A DNA stretch of 64,000 nt from Boseongicola sp. H5 (GCA_020622165.1 JACNMN010000001.1:558001-622000), one strand, 5' to 3'. Positions 9,223 through 19,247 are shown, numbered from the stretch's first letter. Translations and numbers: made by a program. Notes: a model not told the origin generated them from the sequence alone.

Positions 9223-9891
9223 TCATTCCCTCGGGGCCAGAAGCCGCAGGGCCGCGCGGATCAGGGCGGGTGTATCGGCCTCGCCCGCGTCGCCCGCGGC
9301 GGTCGCCACGGCGCTGGCAGCTTCGGATGGCGCGTAGCCCAGGTTCTGCAATGCCGACAGGGCCTCCGCCTGCGCGGACGCAGTGCTGTGGACGGGTGCA
9401 CGCGGCGCATCTGCGGGTGTGGTCGTGTCGATCACCTCCACGGGCGCATCGCCAAGCGCCTCATGAACGGTCCCGCCAAGCGCCATGACGGCGGGCGCCT
9501 TGTCCTTCAGTTCATTGACCACGCGCTGTGCGATCTTGGGCCCGACACCCGGAGCGGCCTTGACTGAGGCCCAGTCCCCGATGGCAATGGCCCGCGCGAT
9601 GCCTTCGGCCCCAAGCGTCCCGAGGATGGCCATGGAGGCCTTGGCGCCGATCCCCTGAACCGAAATCAGCAAACGGTGCCACTCACGCTCGTAAAGCGTG
9701 AGAAAGCCGAACAGTTGCAGCAGGTCCTCCCGCACCAGCAATTCGGTGTAAAGTGCCGCCATCTGGCCTGCCGGCGGAAGCGCGGCCAATGTCCGATCGG
9801 AGCAATAAACGATGTATCCCACCCCGTTCACATCCAGGAGCACCTGATCGCCCGCACGGTGGTCGACCCGGCCTGTCAGCTTCCCGATCAT
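9223..9891 (-). CDS. ruvA: Holliday junction DNA-binding protein RuvA
   Basis: 222 residues: N-terminal OB domain ([12 protein letters not shown]...), two helix-hairpin-helix elements ([12 protein letters not shown] and [15 protein letters not shown]) that bind the junction, a linker, and a C-terminal UBA-like domain that contacts RuvB ([12 protein letters not shown]). The linker is somewhat long and Ala/Thr-rich. It overlaps ruvC by 4 bases. Confidence 0.97.
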   Translation of the reverse strand: MIGKLTGRVDHRAGDQVLLDVNGVGYIVYCSDRTLAALPPAGQMAALYTELLVREDLLQLFGFLTLYEREWHRLLISVQGIGAKASMAILGTLGAEGIARAIAIGDWASVKAAPGVGPKIAQRVVNELKDKAPAVMALGGTVHEALGDAPVEVIDTTTPADAPRAPVHSTASAQAEALSALQNLGYAPSEAASAVATAAGDAGEADTPALIRAALRLLAPRE

Positions 9892-10394
9892 GACGCGGCC
9901 TTGATCGCGCGGGCCAGACGCCCGGCGGTCTGCGCGTGAAAAGCGTGGCAGATGGCGATGGCCAGCGCATCGGCGGCATCGTCGCCGGCAGGCACGGCGC
10001 CGGGCAATTGCATCCGCACCATATGCCCGATCTGGCGCTTGTCCGCGTGGCCCACACCGACGACCGCCTTCTTCACGGCATTCGGGGCATATTCGGCAAC
10101 CGGCAGTCCGAACTGCGCGGGCACCAGCATCGCGATGCCACGGGCCTGACCCAGTTTCAGAGTTCCCGCCCCGTCGCGGTTCACGAAAGTCTGCTCCACC
10201 GCCGCATGCGTGGGCCTATGCGCCATGAGAACCGCGGTGAGCTGCTGGTGCAGGGACAGAAGCCGGGCGGCCAGATCGCCACCGGAACTGACGCATTGCC
10301 CGTTTGCGATGTGACTGAGTCGCGCGCCATCGACCCCGATCACACCCCATCCAAGACATCGAAGCCCCGGATCAATTCCGATTACCCGTATCAC
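9888..10394 (-). CDS. ruvC: Crossover junction endonuclease RuvC
   Basis: 168 residues of RNase H-like fold. Catalytic acidic residues are visible as [11 protein letters not shown] (Asp8), the VEQTF segment (Glu) and the C-terminal [12 protein letters not shown] pair of Asp. RuvC resolves Holliday junctions together with RuvAB. It is the first gene of the long minus-strand run reaching tolB. Confidence 0.97.
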   Translation of the reverse strand: MIRVIGIDPGLRCLGWGVIGVDGARLSHIANGQCVSSGGDLAARLLSLHQQLTAVLMAHRPTHAAVEQTFVNRDGAGTLKLGQARGIAMLVPAQFGLPVAEYAPNAVKKAVVGVGHADKRQIGHMVRMQLPGAVPAGDDAADALAIAICHAFHAQTAGRLARAIKAAS

Positions 10395-10730
10395 CGCCCG
10401 TTACCGCCTGTTTCTGCGTCTTTTGCGCATCACTAGCACGAAACGCGAACATTGGCCAGCGCGAGGTCGAAAACCATCCGCGCAATGTCGGTTTTCGAAG
10501 CCGGGGTGAACAGGTGGTCGAAAAGCGCCACAGTGGGCATCAAAAACGACGCCCTGAAATCGCAATTTTGCCATAATTTATAGGGTTTTAACCTGGAATC
10601 CAGCTATGCTGAAATTGCATGCGTCCCATGCAAAAAAAGATGCTTGCGAGGGCGTTGGAGGGGGCCTAGGTGCGGTTCAGAGCAGGACGCTCGTAGAGAA
10701 CATCTTACGAGATCGGAAAGGACGACTCAG
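10395..10730. promoter_or_regulatory. Intergenic region with divergent promoters of ruvC and the DUF1127 gene
   Basis: 336 bases without a credible gene. The middle (about 10560-10605) is the most AT-rich part of the neighbourhood (ATTTTGCCATAATTTATAGG), a likely promoter area. In the leader of the DUF1127 gene the sequences CTCGTA and TACGAG (about 10690-10712) could pair. No known riboswitch pattern was recognised. Confidence 0.45.
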
Positions 10731-10934
10731 ATGGCATTCATTGCAAACCGCCCCCTTGGCGCTGGTTTCAGCGCTATCACCTTTATTGCCGGTCTTGTGG
10801 CAAAGATTACCGCATGGAACGACGCCCGTGTGACCCGTACCAGCCTGTCGCGGCTCAGCGATCGCGAACTGGACGATCTGGGCCTTGTCCGTGGTGATAT
10901 CGACGACATCGCAGCAGGCACGTTCCGCCGCTAG
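10731..10934 (+). CDS. DUF1127 (YjiS-like) small protein
   Basis: 67 residues starting at the ATG after GGAAAGGAC. The C-terminal part carries the DUF1127 signature: an aromatic-containing helix, then LSRLSDRELDDLGLVRGDID. Such proteins are short, often abundant RNA-binding or regulatory proteins in alphaproteobacteria; here the role is unknown. The N-terminal half is more hydrophobic than in the shortest members. A strong intrinsic terminator follows within 25 bases, so it is a monocistronic unit with its own promoter. Confidence 0.85.
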   Translation: MAFIANRPLGAGFSAITFIAGLVAKITAWNDARVTRTSLSRLSDRELDDLGLVRGDIDDIAAGTFRR

Positions 10935-10957
10935 ACGGCCCAAGCACAGATCACGGC

Positions 10958-10994
10958 AAAGGCCGCGCCCGAGGGATCGGCGCGGCCTTTTCCA
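10958..10994 (+). terminator. Intrinsic terminator after the DUF1127 gene
   Basis: A perfect 12-base-pair stem (10958-10969 with 10979-10990) with a 9-base loop; the right arm ends in TTT and runs into T-containing sequence. It sits 24 bases after the DUF1127 stop. Confidence 0.85.
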
Positions 10995-11019
10995 TCCGTG
11001 TCACCCCCTGTCGGTGATC

Positions 11020-11379
11020 TCAGGGCTGACGGACGAAGTTCACCGCCAGGGCATATTTTTCCGCCAGCCAGAGGGAAGCCGGTTCGGGCATCAACACCCG
11101 GGCTGCGAACTGGTCATAGGTGGAGCCGGCCAGCAACGTGTCGATGCGGGCGCTGTAGCTTTCCTGTCCCAGGTGATAGATCAGGAACCCCTTCAAAAGA
11201 ACGGCGCAGGCGAACCCGTAAATCAGCGCCCGAAGCGGGAAGCGAAAGCGCAGCCGACGACGGGAGCGCGGCACCACAAGCCCATCGGAGGTAATCGCAT
11301 ATGCATTCGGGATTCGCGTCGCATAAGCCTGTTCAATCCGGCTAACCCGATTGTTAAAAAGGCGAATTTGATGATTCAT
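11020..11379 (-). CDS. Single-pass membrane protein, conserved hypothetical
   Basis: 119 residues with a basic cytoplasmic N-terminus, one membrane segment at about residues 47-70 (ALIYGFACAVLLKGFLIYHL), and a C-terminal part that contains a YDQFAARVLMP helix. No family function is known to me. It stands between a terminator on one side and prmA on the other. The ATG at 11379 is the only good start. Confidence 0.65.
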   Translation of the reverse strand: MNHQIRLFNNRVSRIEQAYATRIPNAYAITSDGLVVPRSRRRLRFRFPLRALIYGFACAVLLKGFLIYHLGQESYSARIDTLLAGSTYDQFAARVLMPEPASLWLAEKYALAVNFVRQP

Positions 11380-11453
11380 ATCGGCAACCCGTGAACCGTG
11401 TTGCCCCCACCTTTATCCAATTTAGCAGAATTTGTGACATATCGCCACATTTT

Positions 11454-12314
11454 TCAGTGACCTAGCGTCAGGGTCGCCCAGTCACCAAGCTCGGCCCGGC
11501 GGATCAGTGCGAATCCGGCGCCTTCATACACCGCGATCACCTCATCGGCCTGATCCACAAGGAGGCCGGACAGGATCAGGCGCCCGCCGCGGGCCGAATG
11601 CCGGGCCATGTCCGGGGCAAGGTCGATCAGCGGACCCTTCAGGATATTGGCGAAAATGAGGTCAAAAGGAGATTTTGCCGCCAGATCGGGATGATCGAAC
11701 CCGGCCGCCTCCAGACAGATGACGCGATCGGCCAGGCCGTTGGCCGCGGCGTTGGCGCGGGCCACATCAACGGCAACCTCGTCGATGTCGCTGGCCAGAA
11801 CCGGTGACGCCCAAGTCCTCGCGGCCGCCAGAGCCAGAACGGCGGTGCCGCAGCCGATATCGGCGGTGTTGTGCGCCACGAAGCCCTGATCGATCAGGGC
11901 GTCCAGCGCCTCAAGGCAGCCCTGCGTGGTGCCGTGATGGCCCGTGCCGAACGCCATCGCCGCCTCGATCAGAAGGCCCACGGCATCATCGGGCAGGTTG
12001 TCCGCATCATGGCTGCCATAGACGAAAAACCGCCCCGCGACCACCGGGTGCAATTCACGCCGCACCTCGGCCACCCAATCGGTTTCGGGCAATTCGGACA
12101 CCGCGAAATCTCGTGCCCCATGCGCCGCGGCCAGAAGCGCCAGTGCCACCGCATCGGGCCGGGTCTCGAAGTAGGCACCGACTTCCCAGAGCCCCGATCC
12201 GTCCTCCATCTCGAAAACACCGACCCCGGTCGGCTCAAGCGCCTCCAGCGCCGCGCCCAGTGCATCGGCGGCAGCCTTGCCCGGCAAGGTGGTCAACGCG
12301 GTAAAAGTGGGCAT
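11454..12314 (-). CDS. prmA: Ribosomal protein L11 methyltransferase PrmA
   Basis: 286 residues from the ATG at 12314 (MPTFTAL). The N-terminal substrate-recognition domain is followed by the class I SAM domain: ADIGCGTAVLALAAA (motif I), an acidic ASDIDEVAVDVA and FDLIFANILKGPL (motif IV), the arrangement of PrmA. It trimethylates ribosomal protein L11. It follows the MFS gene by only 10 bases and is probably co-transcribed with it. Confidence 0.92.
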   Translation of the reverse strand: MPTFTALTTLPGKAAADALGAALEALEPTGVGVFEMEDGSGLWEVGAYFETRPDAVALALLAAAHGARDFAVSELPETDWVAEVRRELHPVVAGRFFVYGSHDADNLPDDAVGLLIEAAMAFGTGHHGTTQGCLEALDALIDQGFVAHNTADIGCGTAVLALAAARTWASPVLASDIDEVAVDVARANAAANGLADRVICLEAAGFDHPDLAAKSPFDLIFANILKGPLIDLAPDMARHSARGGRLILSGLLVDQADEVIAVYEGAGFALIRRAELGDWATLTLGH

Positions 12315-12324
12315 CGGCGCAGTC

Positions 12325-13572
12325 CTATTCTGCCGCGGTCGGCAGGGGGCGGGCAAAAACCGTTTCCTGCCCGGCCTCGGGGTGGCGGGGGATCAGCAGG
12401 CTGAGCAGAAGGGACACCACCGCCATGCAGGCCGCCAGCACGAACACCCCCATCGGGGAGGTGAGCCAGAGATACCCCAGTGCCGCGGGCAGGAACACCG
12501 CCGCGATATGGTTGATCGTGAAGGCCACGGCCGCGGTCGGCGCGATATCCCCGGGCTCGGCGATTTTCTGGAAATAGGTCTTGATGGCAAGCGCGAGCGA
12601 AAAGAAGATGTGGTTGATCACATAGAGGCTGGCCGCCATCCAGGGGCCCCAGTCAAAGTGGTAGAGGCCGGCATAGAGAACGAAAACCATCGTCAGCCCG
12701 GCATATTCGAAGACCAGCGCCGCCCGTTCGCCAAAGAACGATACCGCCCGGCCCAGAAGCGGTGCGACGATCATGTTGGTCAGCAGCGTCACCATGAACA
12801 ATGCGGTGATCTGGTGAACCTCGTAGCCATAGCGCTCCACCATCATGAACCCCGCGAAGACGACAAAGATCTGCCGCCGCGCGCCGGACATGAATTGCAG
12901 CGCATAATAAAGCCAGTAGCGTTTCCGAAGGACCATCTTCTTGGTCTGCGGGTTGGGGCTTTCGAACTGCGGATAGGCGAGAAACGCAAAAAGCGCGATC
13001 GCCGCCGTTGTGCCGCCGGCCAGCCAGTAGACCAGATCATAGCTGAGATCATAGGCCCGCCACGTGAGCACGATCAGCACATAGGCTACCAGCGTCGCGG
13101 CCGACCCCATGGAGAGCAGCCAGCCAAGGGTCTGCGGCGCCTTCTTCTTGTCGATCCACTGCAACTGCAGCGACTGGTTAACCGTTTCATAATAGTGAAA
13201 CCCGATGGAGCTGAGCAGCGTGACAAAGAGAAGCCCGCCTAGCGAGGGGAACTGCGCCGTCATCGCGGTGGCCACGCCAAGCAGCATAAGCGAGATCAGC
13301 CCCAGAACCTGCTCGCGGATGAAGATGATCAACGCAATCACACCGATGGCCAGAAACCCCGGGATCTCGCGCACCGTGTGCAGCCAGCCGATATCGGCGC
13401 CGTCGAACCCGGCCATTTCGACCACGAAGTTGTTGAGCAGGGCGGACCATGTGGCAAAGGCGATCGGCATCGCGAAGGCCATCAGGAACAGCAATGCCTG
13501 CGGGCGCCGCCATCGCGGCAGCGATTTCGCCTGTTCAAGCGTCAGGGTGTTGAAGGTATCGCCAAGCGCCAT
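12325..13572 (-). CDS. MFS transporter, uncharacterised subfamily
   Basis: 415 residues with about 12 hydrophobic segments, starting at ATG 13572 (MALGDTFNTLTLEQ). Two six-helix halves are separated by a cytoplasmic loop with a basic stretch (NPQTKKMVLRKRYW). A distinctive segment after helix 4 (SSIGFHYYETVNQSLQLQW) recurs in a Rhodobacterales MFS group of unknown substrate. Co-transcription with prmA is likely. Substrate cannot be inferred. Confidence 0.85.
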   Translation of the reverse strand: MALGDTFNTLTLEQAKSLPRWRRPQALLFLMAFAMPIAFATWSALLNNFVVEMAGFDGADIGWLHTVREIPGFLAIGVIALIIFIREQVLGLISLMLLGVATAMTAQFPSLGGLLFVTLLSSIGFHYYETVNQSLQLQWIDKKKAPQTLGWLLSMGSAATLVAYVLIVLTWRAYDLSYDLVYWLAGGTTAAIALFAFLAYPQFESPNPQTKKMVLRKRYWLYYALQFMSGARRQIFVVFAGFMMVERYGYEVHQITALFMVTLLTNMIVAPLLGRAVSFFGERAALVFEYAGLTMVFVLYAGLYHFDWGPWMAASLYVINHIFFSLALAIKTYFQKIAEPGDIAPTAAVAFTINHIAAVFLPAALGYLWLTSPMGVFVLAACMAVVSLLLSLLIPRHPEAGQETVFARPLPTAAE

Positions 13573-13747
13573 GGGCTTGGCTTTACGCCTGTCGGACCGG
13601 TTTGGCGAGAGCCAAAGGCCCCAAGCCGCCGCCCGGCCGATCGCGGTGAAGATCGGATCTTCCTGACCGCCAGGCGGCCGCACCGCATCAAATCGGGTTC
13701 CCCGCCGAGACACTTCTCCCGGGGGGGCGGATATGTCAGATTGAGCC

Positions 13748-14383
13748 ATGAGCCAGGCCGAGACCCGCGACAACACCCATCTGACCGACCGCTACGACCG
13801 GCTTGCCGGCGTCTGGCGCGACAAGATGCGAAGCCTCGGCTATTACGACGCCTATCTCGGGTTTCTTTCCTCGCAATTGCCACGGCCCGGATCGGAGGCG
13901 CGCATTCTGGATATCGGCTGCGGCAGCGGAGCCTTTGCCGAGGCCTGGGCGGCGATCCACGGGAGCGGGGTCGATATCACCTTGCTGGACCCGTCCGCCC
14001 CGATGCTGGCCCGAGCGGAAGCCGCACTTGCGCGACGCGGCCTTCGGGCGGAACCGGCGCAAGGGATACTGGAAAGCTACCAGCCGCCCGCTCCGTTCGA
14101 CCATCTGCTTGCGGCCCATGTGATCGAGCATTGCCCCGATCCGGGCGCAGCGCTGGCGGATATGCGCGGGCTTGTCCGGACGGGCGCGCGGCTCTGGCTG
14201 GTCGCCTCCAAACCCCATTGGTGCAACGCGGTCATCTGGCTGCAATGGCGGCATCGGACCTTCGAGCCATCGGAGGTCGCCCTGATGCTGGAACGGGCCG
14301 GATGGGCGCTGGACGACATCTACGACTTTCCCGCAGGCCCGCCGTCGCGCACCAGCCGCGGGTACCTTGCCCGCGCGATCTGA
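13748..14383 (+). CDS. Class I SAM-dependent methyltransferase
   Basis: 211 residues. Motif I is ILDIGCGSGAFAEAW, the acidic end of strand 2 is LLDPSAPML, and motif post-I AHVIEHCPDPGAAL resembles the Methyltransf_11/25 families. The substrate is not evident. It is divergent from the MFS gene (175 bases) and convergent with homospermidine synthase. Confidence 0.85.
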   Translation: MSQAETRDNTHLTDRYDRLAGVWRDKMRSLGYYDAYLGFLSSQLPRPGSEARILDIGCGSGAFAEAWAAIHGSGVDITLLDPSAPMLARAEAALARRGLRAEPAQGILESYQPPAPFDHLLAAHVIEHCPDPGAALADMRGLVRTGARLWLVASKPHWCNAVIWLQWRHRTFEPSEVALMLERAGWALDDIYDFPAGPPSRTSRGYLARAI

Positions 14384-14407
14384 GGCCATAGCGTAGCTTT
14401 CGCACCC

Positions 14408-14484
14408 GTTGGCGACCTGACAGCAGCCCGGGCAGGGCTGAGTCCGGGCCCCGCCCCTTGTCAGCCTGCTGTCAGGTCGCCAAC
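14408..14484. repeat. 19-base perfect inverted repeat spanning the hss stop codon
   Basis: Bases 14408-14426 are the exact reverse complement of 14466-14484, with a 39-base GC-rich centre. The right arm contains the last codons and stop of the homospermidine synthase gene. The hairpin could terminate transcription from both convergent genes, although there is no T-tract. Confidence 0.8.
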
Positions 14485-15887
14485 ACGTTGCGAAACGCCC
14501 AGGGCATGGTCGGATCAATATCCTCGGGGAAATGCTCCCAACGATCCTGAAGCGGGGTCCAGTCCGTGTAGTGAGCCTCCACCGGGCCCAGATACGGGCG
14601 CTGCACCTCAAGGCAGCGGGCGTGGTCCATCTCGTCGGTCTCCACGATGCCTGCATCGGGGTTCTCCAGCGCCCAGACCATGCCCGCCAGAACGGCGGAG
14701 GTAACCTGCAGCCCGGTCGCGTTCTGAAACGGCGCAAGGTCGCGGGTTTCCGCATTCGACAGCCGCGAGCCGAACCAGAGCGCGTTCTTGGCGTGGCCGT
14801 AAAGCAGTACGCCCAGCTCGTCGATGCCGCCGACGATCTCGTCCACATCGAGGATTTCATGTTTGCTCTGCTGACGGCCGGCACCGAACATCTCATGCAG
14901 CGAAAGGACCGCGTCGTCGCAGGGATGATAGGCGTAATGGCAGGTCGGGCGGAACTCGGGCGATGCCCCCGCGCCCACCGTGTAATAGTCGGCGATGGAA
15001 ATCGCCTCGTTATGGGTGACGAGGAAGCCGAATTGCGGGCCCGGTGTGGGGCACCAGGTATGAACGCGCGTGATCGCGCCCGGACGGTCCAGCCAGATGC
15101 CCGCCTGGCAGCCGGTTTCATGCCGGTACCCGTTTTCGGGGAACCAGGGTTCATGTGTGCCCCAGCCCAGTTCTGCGGGCTGGAAGCCTTCGGCAATGAA
15201 CCCTTCCACAGACCAGGTGTTGACGAACACATTCCGGGGCCGCGGCTTGGGGCGGACCTGCGTATCCCGCTCGGCGATATGAATGCCCTGAACGCCAAGC
15301 CCCTGCATCAGCCGCCCCCACCCGGCACGGTCCGAAGGCACGGTCGCGTCCTGGCCGGTGTCCCGCGCAAGGGTCAAAAGCGCTTCTTTCACGAACCAGC
15401 TGACCATGCCGGGATTGGCGCCACAGCAGCTTACCGCGGTCGAGCCGCCGGGATTGGCTGCCTTTTCGTCGCGCACCGCCTGCCTCAGCGCGTAATTCGT
15501 CCGCTGCGCATTGTCGCTCGTTTCGAAGTAGAACCCCGCCCAGGGTTCGACCACCGTGTCGATATAGGGCACTCGAAGTTCGCGGCAGAACTTCATCAGA
15601 TCCAGCGACGAGGTGTCGACGGAAAGGTTGACGACGAAGCCCTTGCCCGGCTCCAGCATCTCACCCAGGATTTCCCGGTAGTTCTCACGGGTCAGCGCCA
15701 CTTGCCGATGCGCGATCCGGTGCTGTTTGAGAAACAGCGCGGCGTCGGCGGACGGCTCGATCACCGTCAGCTTGTCGGCGTCATGGTCGAAATGGCGCTG
15801 GATCAGCGGCAGCGTGCCTTTGCCGATGGAACCGAAACCGATCATCAGGATCGGGCCATCGATGCGGGCATAAACGGGATGGGACAT
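14472..15887 (-). CDS. hss: Homospermidine synthase
   Basis: 471 residues, close to the length of characterised alphaproteobacterial homospermidine synthase. The N-terminal dinucleotide motif is MIGFGSIGKGTLPL; further conserved segments are PYIDTVVEPWAGFYF, a GGSTAVSCCGANPG loop and HNEAISIADYYTVG. The enzyme makes sym-homospermidine from two putrescines (or putrescine and spermidine) using NAD. It belongs to the saccharopine-dehydrogenase-like fold. It is monocistronic, with about 200 bases to the divergent rim-like operon. Confidence 0.92.
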   Translation of the reverse strand: MSHPVYARIDGPILMIGFGSIGKGTLPLIQRHFDHDADKLTVIEPSADAALFLKQHRIAHRQVALTRENYREILGEMLEPGKGFVVNLSVDTSSLDLMKFCRELRVPYIDTVVEPWAGFYFETSDNAQRTNYALRQAVRDEKAANPGGSTAVSCCGANPGMVSWFVKEALLTLARDTGQDATVPSDRAGWGRLMQGLGVQGIHIAERDTQVRPKPRPRNVFVNTWSVEGFIAEGFQPAELGWGTHEPWFPENGYRHETGCQAGIWLDRPGAITRVHTWCPTPGPQFGFLVTHNEAISIADYYTVGAGASPEFRPTCHYAYHPCDDAVLSLHEMFGAGRQQSKHEILDVDEIVGGIDELGVLLYGHAKNALWFGSRLSNAETRDLAPFQNATGLQVTSAVLAGMVWALENPDAGIVETDEMDHARCLEVQRPYLGPVEAHYTDWTPLQDRWEHFPEDIDPTMPWAFRNVLAT

Positions 15888-16088
15888 GGGGCGCGGGCTC
15901 CGGGCTGACTTGGTTTGCGGTGCTCATACGCGCAGAGACCTGTCGTTGCAAACTGGCGCGGATGACACCCGGGCGCAATCCGCGCACGCGGTGCGGAAAA
16001 GCCGCGCCAAGAGCCCGAGACAACTGGTATCCCGCCCGGGGATCACGATAGGGTCCTCCATCTGCACTCTTCGACGGATCTGACCTGA

Positions 16089-16565
16089 ATGACCCAAACG
16101 CCTTCAAAATCATCGCGTGCCCTGATGGTGATCGGCTGGCACGAATGCATAAGCCTGCCGGAGCTTGGGTTGAGAAACTTCGCCGTCAAGGTCGATACCG
16201 GGGCCAAGACAACGGCGCTCCACGCATCCGATATCGAGACGTTTCGCAGAGATGGCCGTGATTGGGTCAGGTTTCAGCCGCCGGAGGTCAATGGGCTGAC
16301 CCCCGCTCAGGTCGAATGCCCGATCCATACGATCCGGGACATCACAAATACCAGCGGCGTGCCCGAGACCCGGATCGTGATCCACACACCGATGGTGATT
16401 GCGCGGCGGAAGTGGCATATAGACATTTCCCTGGCTGATCGCGGCTCCATGCGATTTCCGCTTATTCTCGGGCGGCGGGCGCTTCGCGGGCACAACATCG
16501 CGGTTCATCCCGGTCGATCCTACCTCGTCAGCTCGAAACCCCGTTTCAAAGGAACACACCTATGA
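16089..16565 (+). CDS. RimB-type retropepsin-like zinc protease (COG4067)
   Basis: 158 residues. The motif [12 protein letters not shown] (Asp36) is the retropepsin-like active-site signature of the family often called ATP-dependent zinc protease, related to RimB of the pseudomonad rimABK system. A C-terminal [10 protein letters not shown] motif corresponds to the second half of the fold. It overlaps rimK by 4 bases and is the first gene of a three-gene coupled unit. In known systems the RimB protein acts with RimK on glutamylated S6; the same role is inferred here. Confidence 0.85.
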   Translation: MTQTPSKSSRALMVIGWHECISLPELGLRNFAVKVDTGAKTTALHASDIETFRRDGRDWVRFQPPEVNGLTPAQVECPIHTIRDITNTSGVPETRIVIHTPMVIARRKWHIDISLADRGSMRFPLILGRRALRGHNIAVHPGRSYLVSSKPRFKGTHL

Positions 16566-17467
16566 AAATCGCCATGCTTGCCAGAAACCCCACGCTTTAC
16601 TCTCACCGGCGTCTGGCGGAAGCAGCGGAAGCACGGGGCCATTCGCTCGATATCATAAACACTTTGCGGTGCTACATGAACATCGCCTCGCGGAGGCCCG
16701 AGGTTTTCTACAATGGCGAGAAGCTTGTGGGGTATGACGCCGTCATCCCGCGGATCGGCGCATCGGTCACCTTTTACGGAATGGCCGTCCTGCGGCAGTT
16801 CGAGATGCAGGGCGTCTATCCGCTGAACGAAAGTGTCGCCATCGGGCGCTCCCGGGACAAGCTGCGATCCATGCAGCTTCTGGCGCGGGACGGGATCGGC
16901 CTTCCGGTGACCACATTCGCCCATGATCCGAAACAGACCGAAGAGGTGCTGGAGCTTGCGGGCGGCGCGCCCGTGGTGATCAAGCTGCTCGAAGGCACAC
17001 AGGGCATCGGGGTGGTTCTGGCCGATACCAAACGATCGGCCAAATCGGTGGTGGAGGCGTTTCGCGGCGCGGGTGTGAACATCCTGCTGCAGGAGTTCAT
17101 CAAGGAAGCTGGCGGCACCGATATCCGCGCCATCGTGGTGGGCGGCAGGGTCATCGCCGCGATGAAACGCACGGGCGCGGCGGGAGACTTCCGCTCGAAC
17201 CTGCACAGGGGCGGCTCGGCGGAGCTTATCAAACTGTCGCCGGAGGAACGCTCGACCGCTGTCCGCGCGGCCCGGGCGATGGGTCTCAATGTCTGCGGCG
17301 TCGACATGTTGCGCGCCAATCACGGGCCGGTGGTGATGGAGGTGAACTCCTCCCCCGGGCTGGAAGGCGTGGAAAAGGCCACCGGGCTGGACGTGGCCGG
17401 CAAGATCATCGAATACATCGAGAAGAATGCCAAACCCGGCGCCACGAAGACCAAAGGCAAGGGATGA
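16562..17467 (+). CDS. rimK: ATP-grasp ligase RimK (S6--L-glutamate ligase type)
   Basis: 301 residues: N-terminal pre-ATP-grasp domain (ending [11 protein letters not shown]), then the ATP-grasp fold with [31 protein letters not shown] and the metal-binding [16 protein letters not shown]. RimK adds Glu residues to the C-terminus of ribosomal protein S6; related enzymes make other peptides. Overlaps of 4 bases at both ends tie it to the protease and the M14 deacylase. Confidence 0.9.
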   Translation: MKIAMLARNPTLYSHRRLAEAAEARGHSLDIINTLRCYMNIASRRPEVFYNGEKLVGYDAVIPRIGASVTFYGMAVLRQFEMQGVYPLNESVAIGRSRDKLRSMQLLARDGIGLPVTTFAHDPKQTEEVLELAGGAPVVIKLLEGTQGIGVVLADTKRSAKSVVEAFRGAGVNILLQEFIKEAGGTDIRAIVVGGRVIAAMKRTGAAGDFRSNLHRGGSAELIKLSPEERSTAVRAARAMGLNVCGVDMLRANHGPVVMEVNSSPGLEGVEKATGLDVAGKIIEYIEKNAKPGATKTKGKG

Positions 17468-18507
17468 TCAGACGCGCAAGCTTCGGGATCGCCGGCGAGA
17501 TCATCGACGCCGGAAGCCGAAAGACGGTACAGCTTCCGGTCAGCACGCTGTCCGATCACACCCCGGTCGCCATCTCGGCCCATGTCATCCATGGTCGCCG
17601 CGAAGGCCCGACGGTCTTTGTCAGCGCGGGCATTCACGGGGACGAGGTGATTGGTGTCGAGATCGTGCGTCGGCTGCTGCGGGCCCGAACCCTCAAATCC
17701 TTGCGCGGCACCCTGATCGTTGTGCCGATCGTGAACACTTTCGGCTTTCTCAACCATTCGCGCTATCTGCCTGACCGGCGGGATCTCAACCGCTGTTTCC
17801 CCGGTTCGCCCCACGGGTCGCTTGCGTCACGGCTGGCGCATATCTTCCTGAAGGAAATCGTCTCGCGCTGTTCGCTCGGGATCGATCTGCATTCGGCGGC
17901 GATCCACCGGACCAACCTGCCGCAGATCCGTGTATCCGCCCGAAATCGCAATGCCTTGCAACTGGCGCAGGTGTTCGGCGCGCCGGTGATCCTGACCAGC
18001 AGCCTGCGCCCCGGCAGCTTGCGGGCCGAGGCGCAGAAGCTTGGCGTCGACATGCTGCTTTACGAGGCGGGCGAAGGGATGCGGTTCGATGAAATGTCCG
18101 TCCGCGCCGGTGTTGCCGGCATCCTGAGGGTTCTGAAGAGCCTTGAGATGCTGCCGCCGAAAGGCATTGCAAAGGCCAGTGCGCGGTCGGTTTTGTGTTC
18201 GGACAGCCACTGGATGCGCGCGCCCGTCGGCGGCCTGCTGCGCATGTTCAAAAGCGAAGGCGATGTGATCAAGGAAGGCGAGATCATCGCCGCCATCGCG
18301 GACCCGTTCGGCGAAGTCGAAACAGAGGTGGCGGCGGAATACAGCGGCATCATCGTCGGCCGGGCGGTCATGCCCATCGTGCATGAGGGCGATGCCCTGT
18401 TCCATATCGCGACGGTGAAATCCGTCGATGTCGCCGAAGCCGCGATCGACGATCTGGCCAGCCAGCTGGAAGAAGATCCGCTGTTCGACGAGGACGAGAT
18501 CATCTGA
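17464..18507 (+). CDS. Succinylglutamate desuccinylase/aspartoacylase family (M14) protein
   Basis: 347 residues. Zinc ligands are in GIHGDEVIG (His58, Glu61) and GIDLHSA (His143); the [10 protein letters not shown] segment and the acidic YEAGEG (catalytic Glu near 201) complete the site. The C-terminal 115 residues form a biotinyl/HlyD-like beta domain (APVGGLLRM...[11 protein letters not shown]). The family removes acyl groups from amino acids; the substrate here is unknown. Translational coupling to rimK suggests it acts on a RimK-made or related peptide. Confidence 0.88.
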   Translation: MIRRASFGIAGEIIDAGSRKTVQLPVSTLSDHTPVAISAHVIHGRREGPTVFVSAGIHGDEVIGVEIVRRLLRARTLKSLRGTLIVVPIVNTFGFLNHSRYLPDRRDLNRCFPGSPHGSLASRLAHIFLKEIVSRCSLGIDLHSAAIHRTNLPQIRVSARNRNALQLAQVFGAPVILTSSLRPGSLRAEAQKLGVDMLLYEAGEGMRFDEMSVRAGVAGILRVLKSLEMLPPKGIAKASARSVLCSDSHWMRAPVGGLLRMFKSEGDVIKEGEIIAAIADPFGEVETEVAAEYSGIIVGRAVMPIVHEGDALFHIATVKSVDVAEAAIDDLASQLEEDPLFDEDEII

Positions 18508-18573
18508 TCACGCGCCCGTCGCCCCGAAGCCGCCCGACCGGGCGGCGCGGGCGCGCACTCCCATGACCAAAGC

Positions 18574-18603
18574 AAAAGGGCCGCGCATGGCATGGCGCGG
18601 CCC
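18574..18603 (-). terminator. Intrinsic terminator of rpsD
   Basis: On the minus strand a 9-base-pair stem (18595-18603 with 18578-18586) and 8-base loop are followed by TTTT (18574-18577). It lies about 25-50 bases after the rpsD stop. Confidence 0.8.
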
Positions 18604-18626
18604 CTGATCCTCCGGCGTCGAAACGC

Positions 18627-19247
18627 TCAGTTCTTGGCGTAGTATTCCACGACCAGATTCGGCTCCATATGCACCGGATAGGGCACATCGCCGAGGGTCG
18701 GGGTCCGCACGAAGCTGGCGGTCAGCTTGTTGTGGTCGACGTCGATATAGTCGGGCACATCGCGCTCGGCCAATTGAGTGGCCTCCAGAATCGCGGCCAT
18801 CTGCTTGGACTTCTCGCGCACCTCGATCACGTCGCCCTCTTTCACGCGGTAGGAGGGGATGTTGACGCGCTCGCCGTTCACCAGCACATGGCCGTGGTTC
18901 ACGAACTGACGCGCGGCAAAGACGGTCGGCACGAATTTCGCGCGGTAGACCACGGCGTCCAGACGGCGCTCCAGCAGGCCGATCAGGTTTTCACCGGTAT
19001 CGCCCTTGACCCGCTCGGCCTCGGCATAGATGCGGCGGAACTGCTTTTCGGTCAGATCGCCATAGTAGCCCTTCAGCTTTTGCTTGGCGCGAAGCTGGAT
19101 GCCGAAGTCGGACAGCTTACCCTTGCGGCGCTGGCCGTGCTGGCCGGGGCCGTATTCGCGGCGGTTGACCGGGGATTTCGGACGACCCCAGATGTTTTCG
19201 CCCATCCGACGGTCGATTTTGTACTTGGCAGACGTGCGTTTGGTCAC
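18627..19247 (-). CDS. rpsD: 30S ribosomal protein S4
   Basis: 206 residues from a GTG at 19247 preceded by AAGGAGACC, giving [20 protein letters not shown], the standard alphaproteobacterial S4 start; a longer frame upstream is not S4-like. The N-terminal domain contains the [15 protein letters not shown] segment and the S4 RNA-binding domain lies at about 95-160. S4 nucleates small-subunit assembly. It is monocistronic here, as usual in this group. Confidence 0.97.
   Translation of the reverse strand: MTKRTSAKYKIDRRMGENIWGRPKSPVNRREYGPGQHGQRRKGKLSDFGIQLRAKQKLKGYYGDLTEKQFRRIYAEAERVKGDTGENLIGLLERRLDAVVYRAKFVPTVFAARQFVNHGHVLVNGERVNIPSYRVKEGDVIEVREKSKQMAAILEATQLAERDVPDYIDVDHNKLTASFVRTPTLGDVPYPVHMEPNLVVEYYAKN

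Noticed and set aside
7435-9567. 710-codon plus-strand frame across ybgC, the unknown gene and ruvB
   Set aside because: It runs antisense through three clear genes and its protein is low-complexity Arg/Gln/His-rich; a composition artefact.
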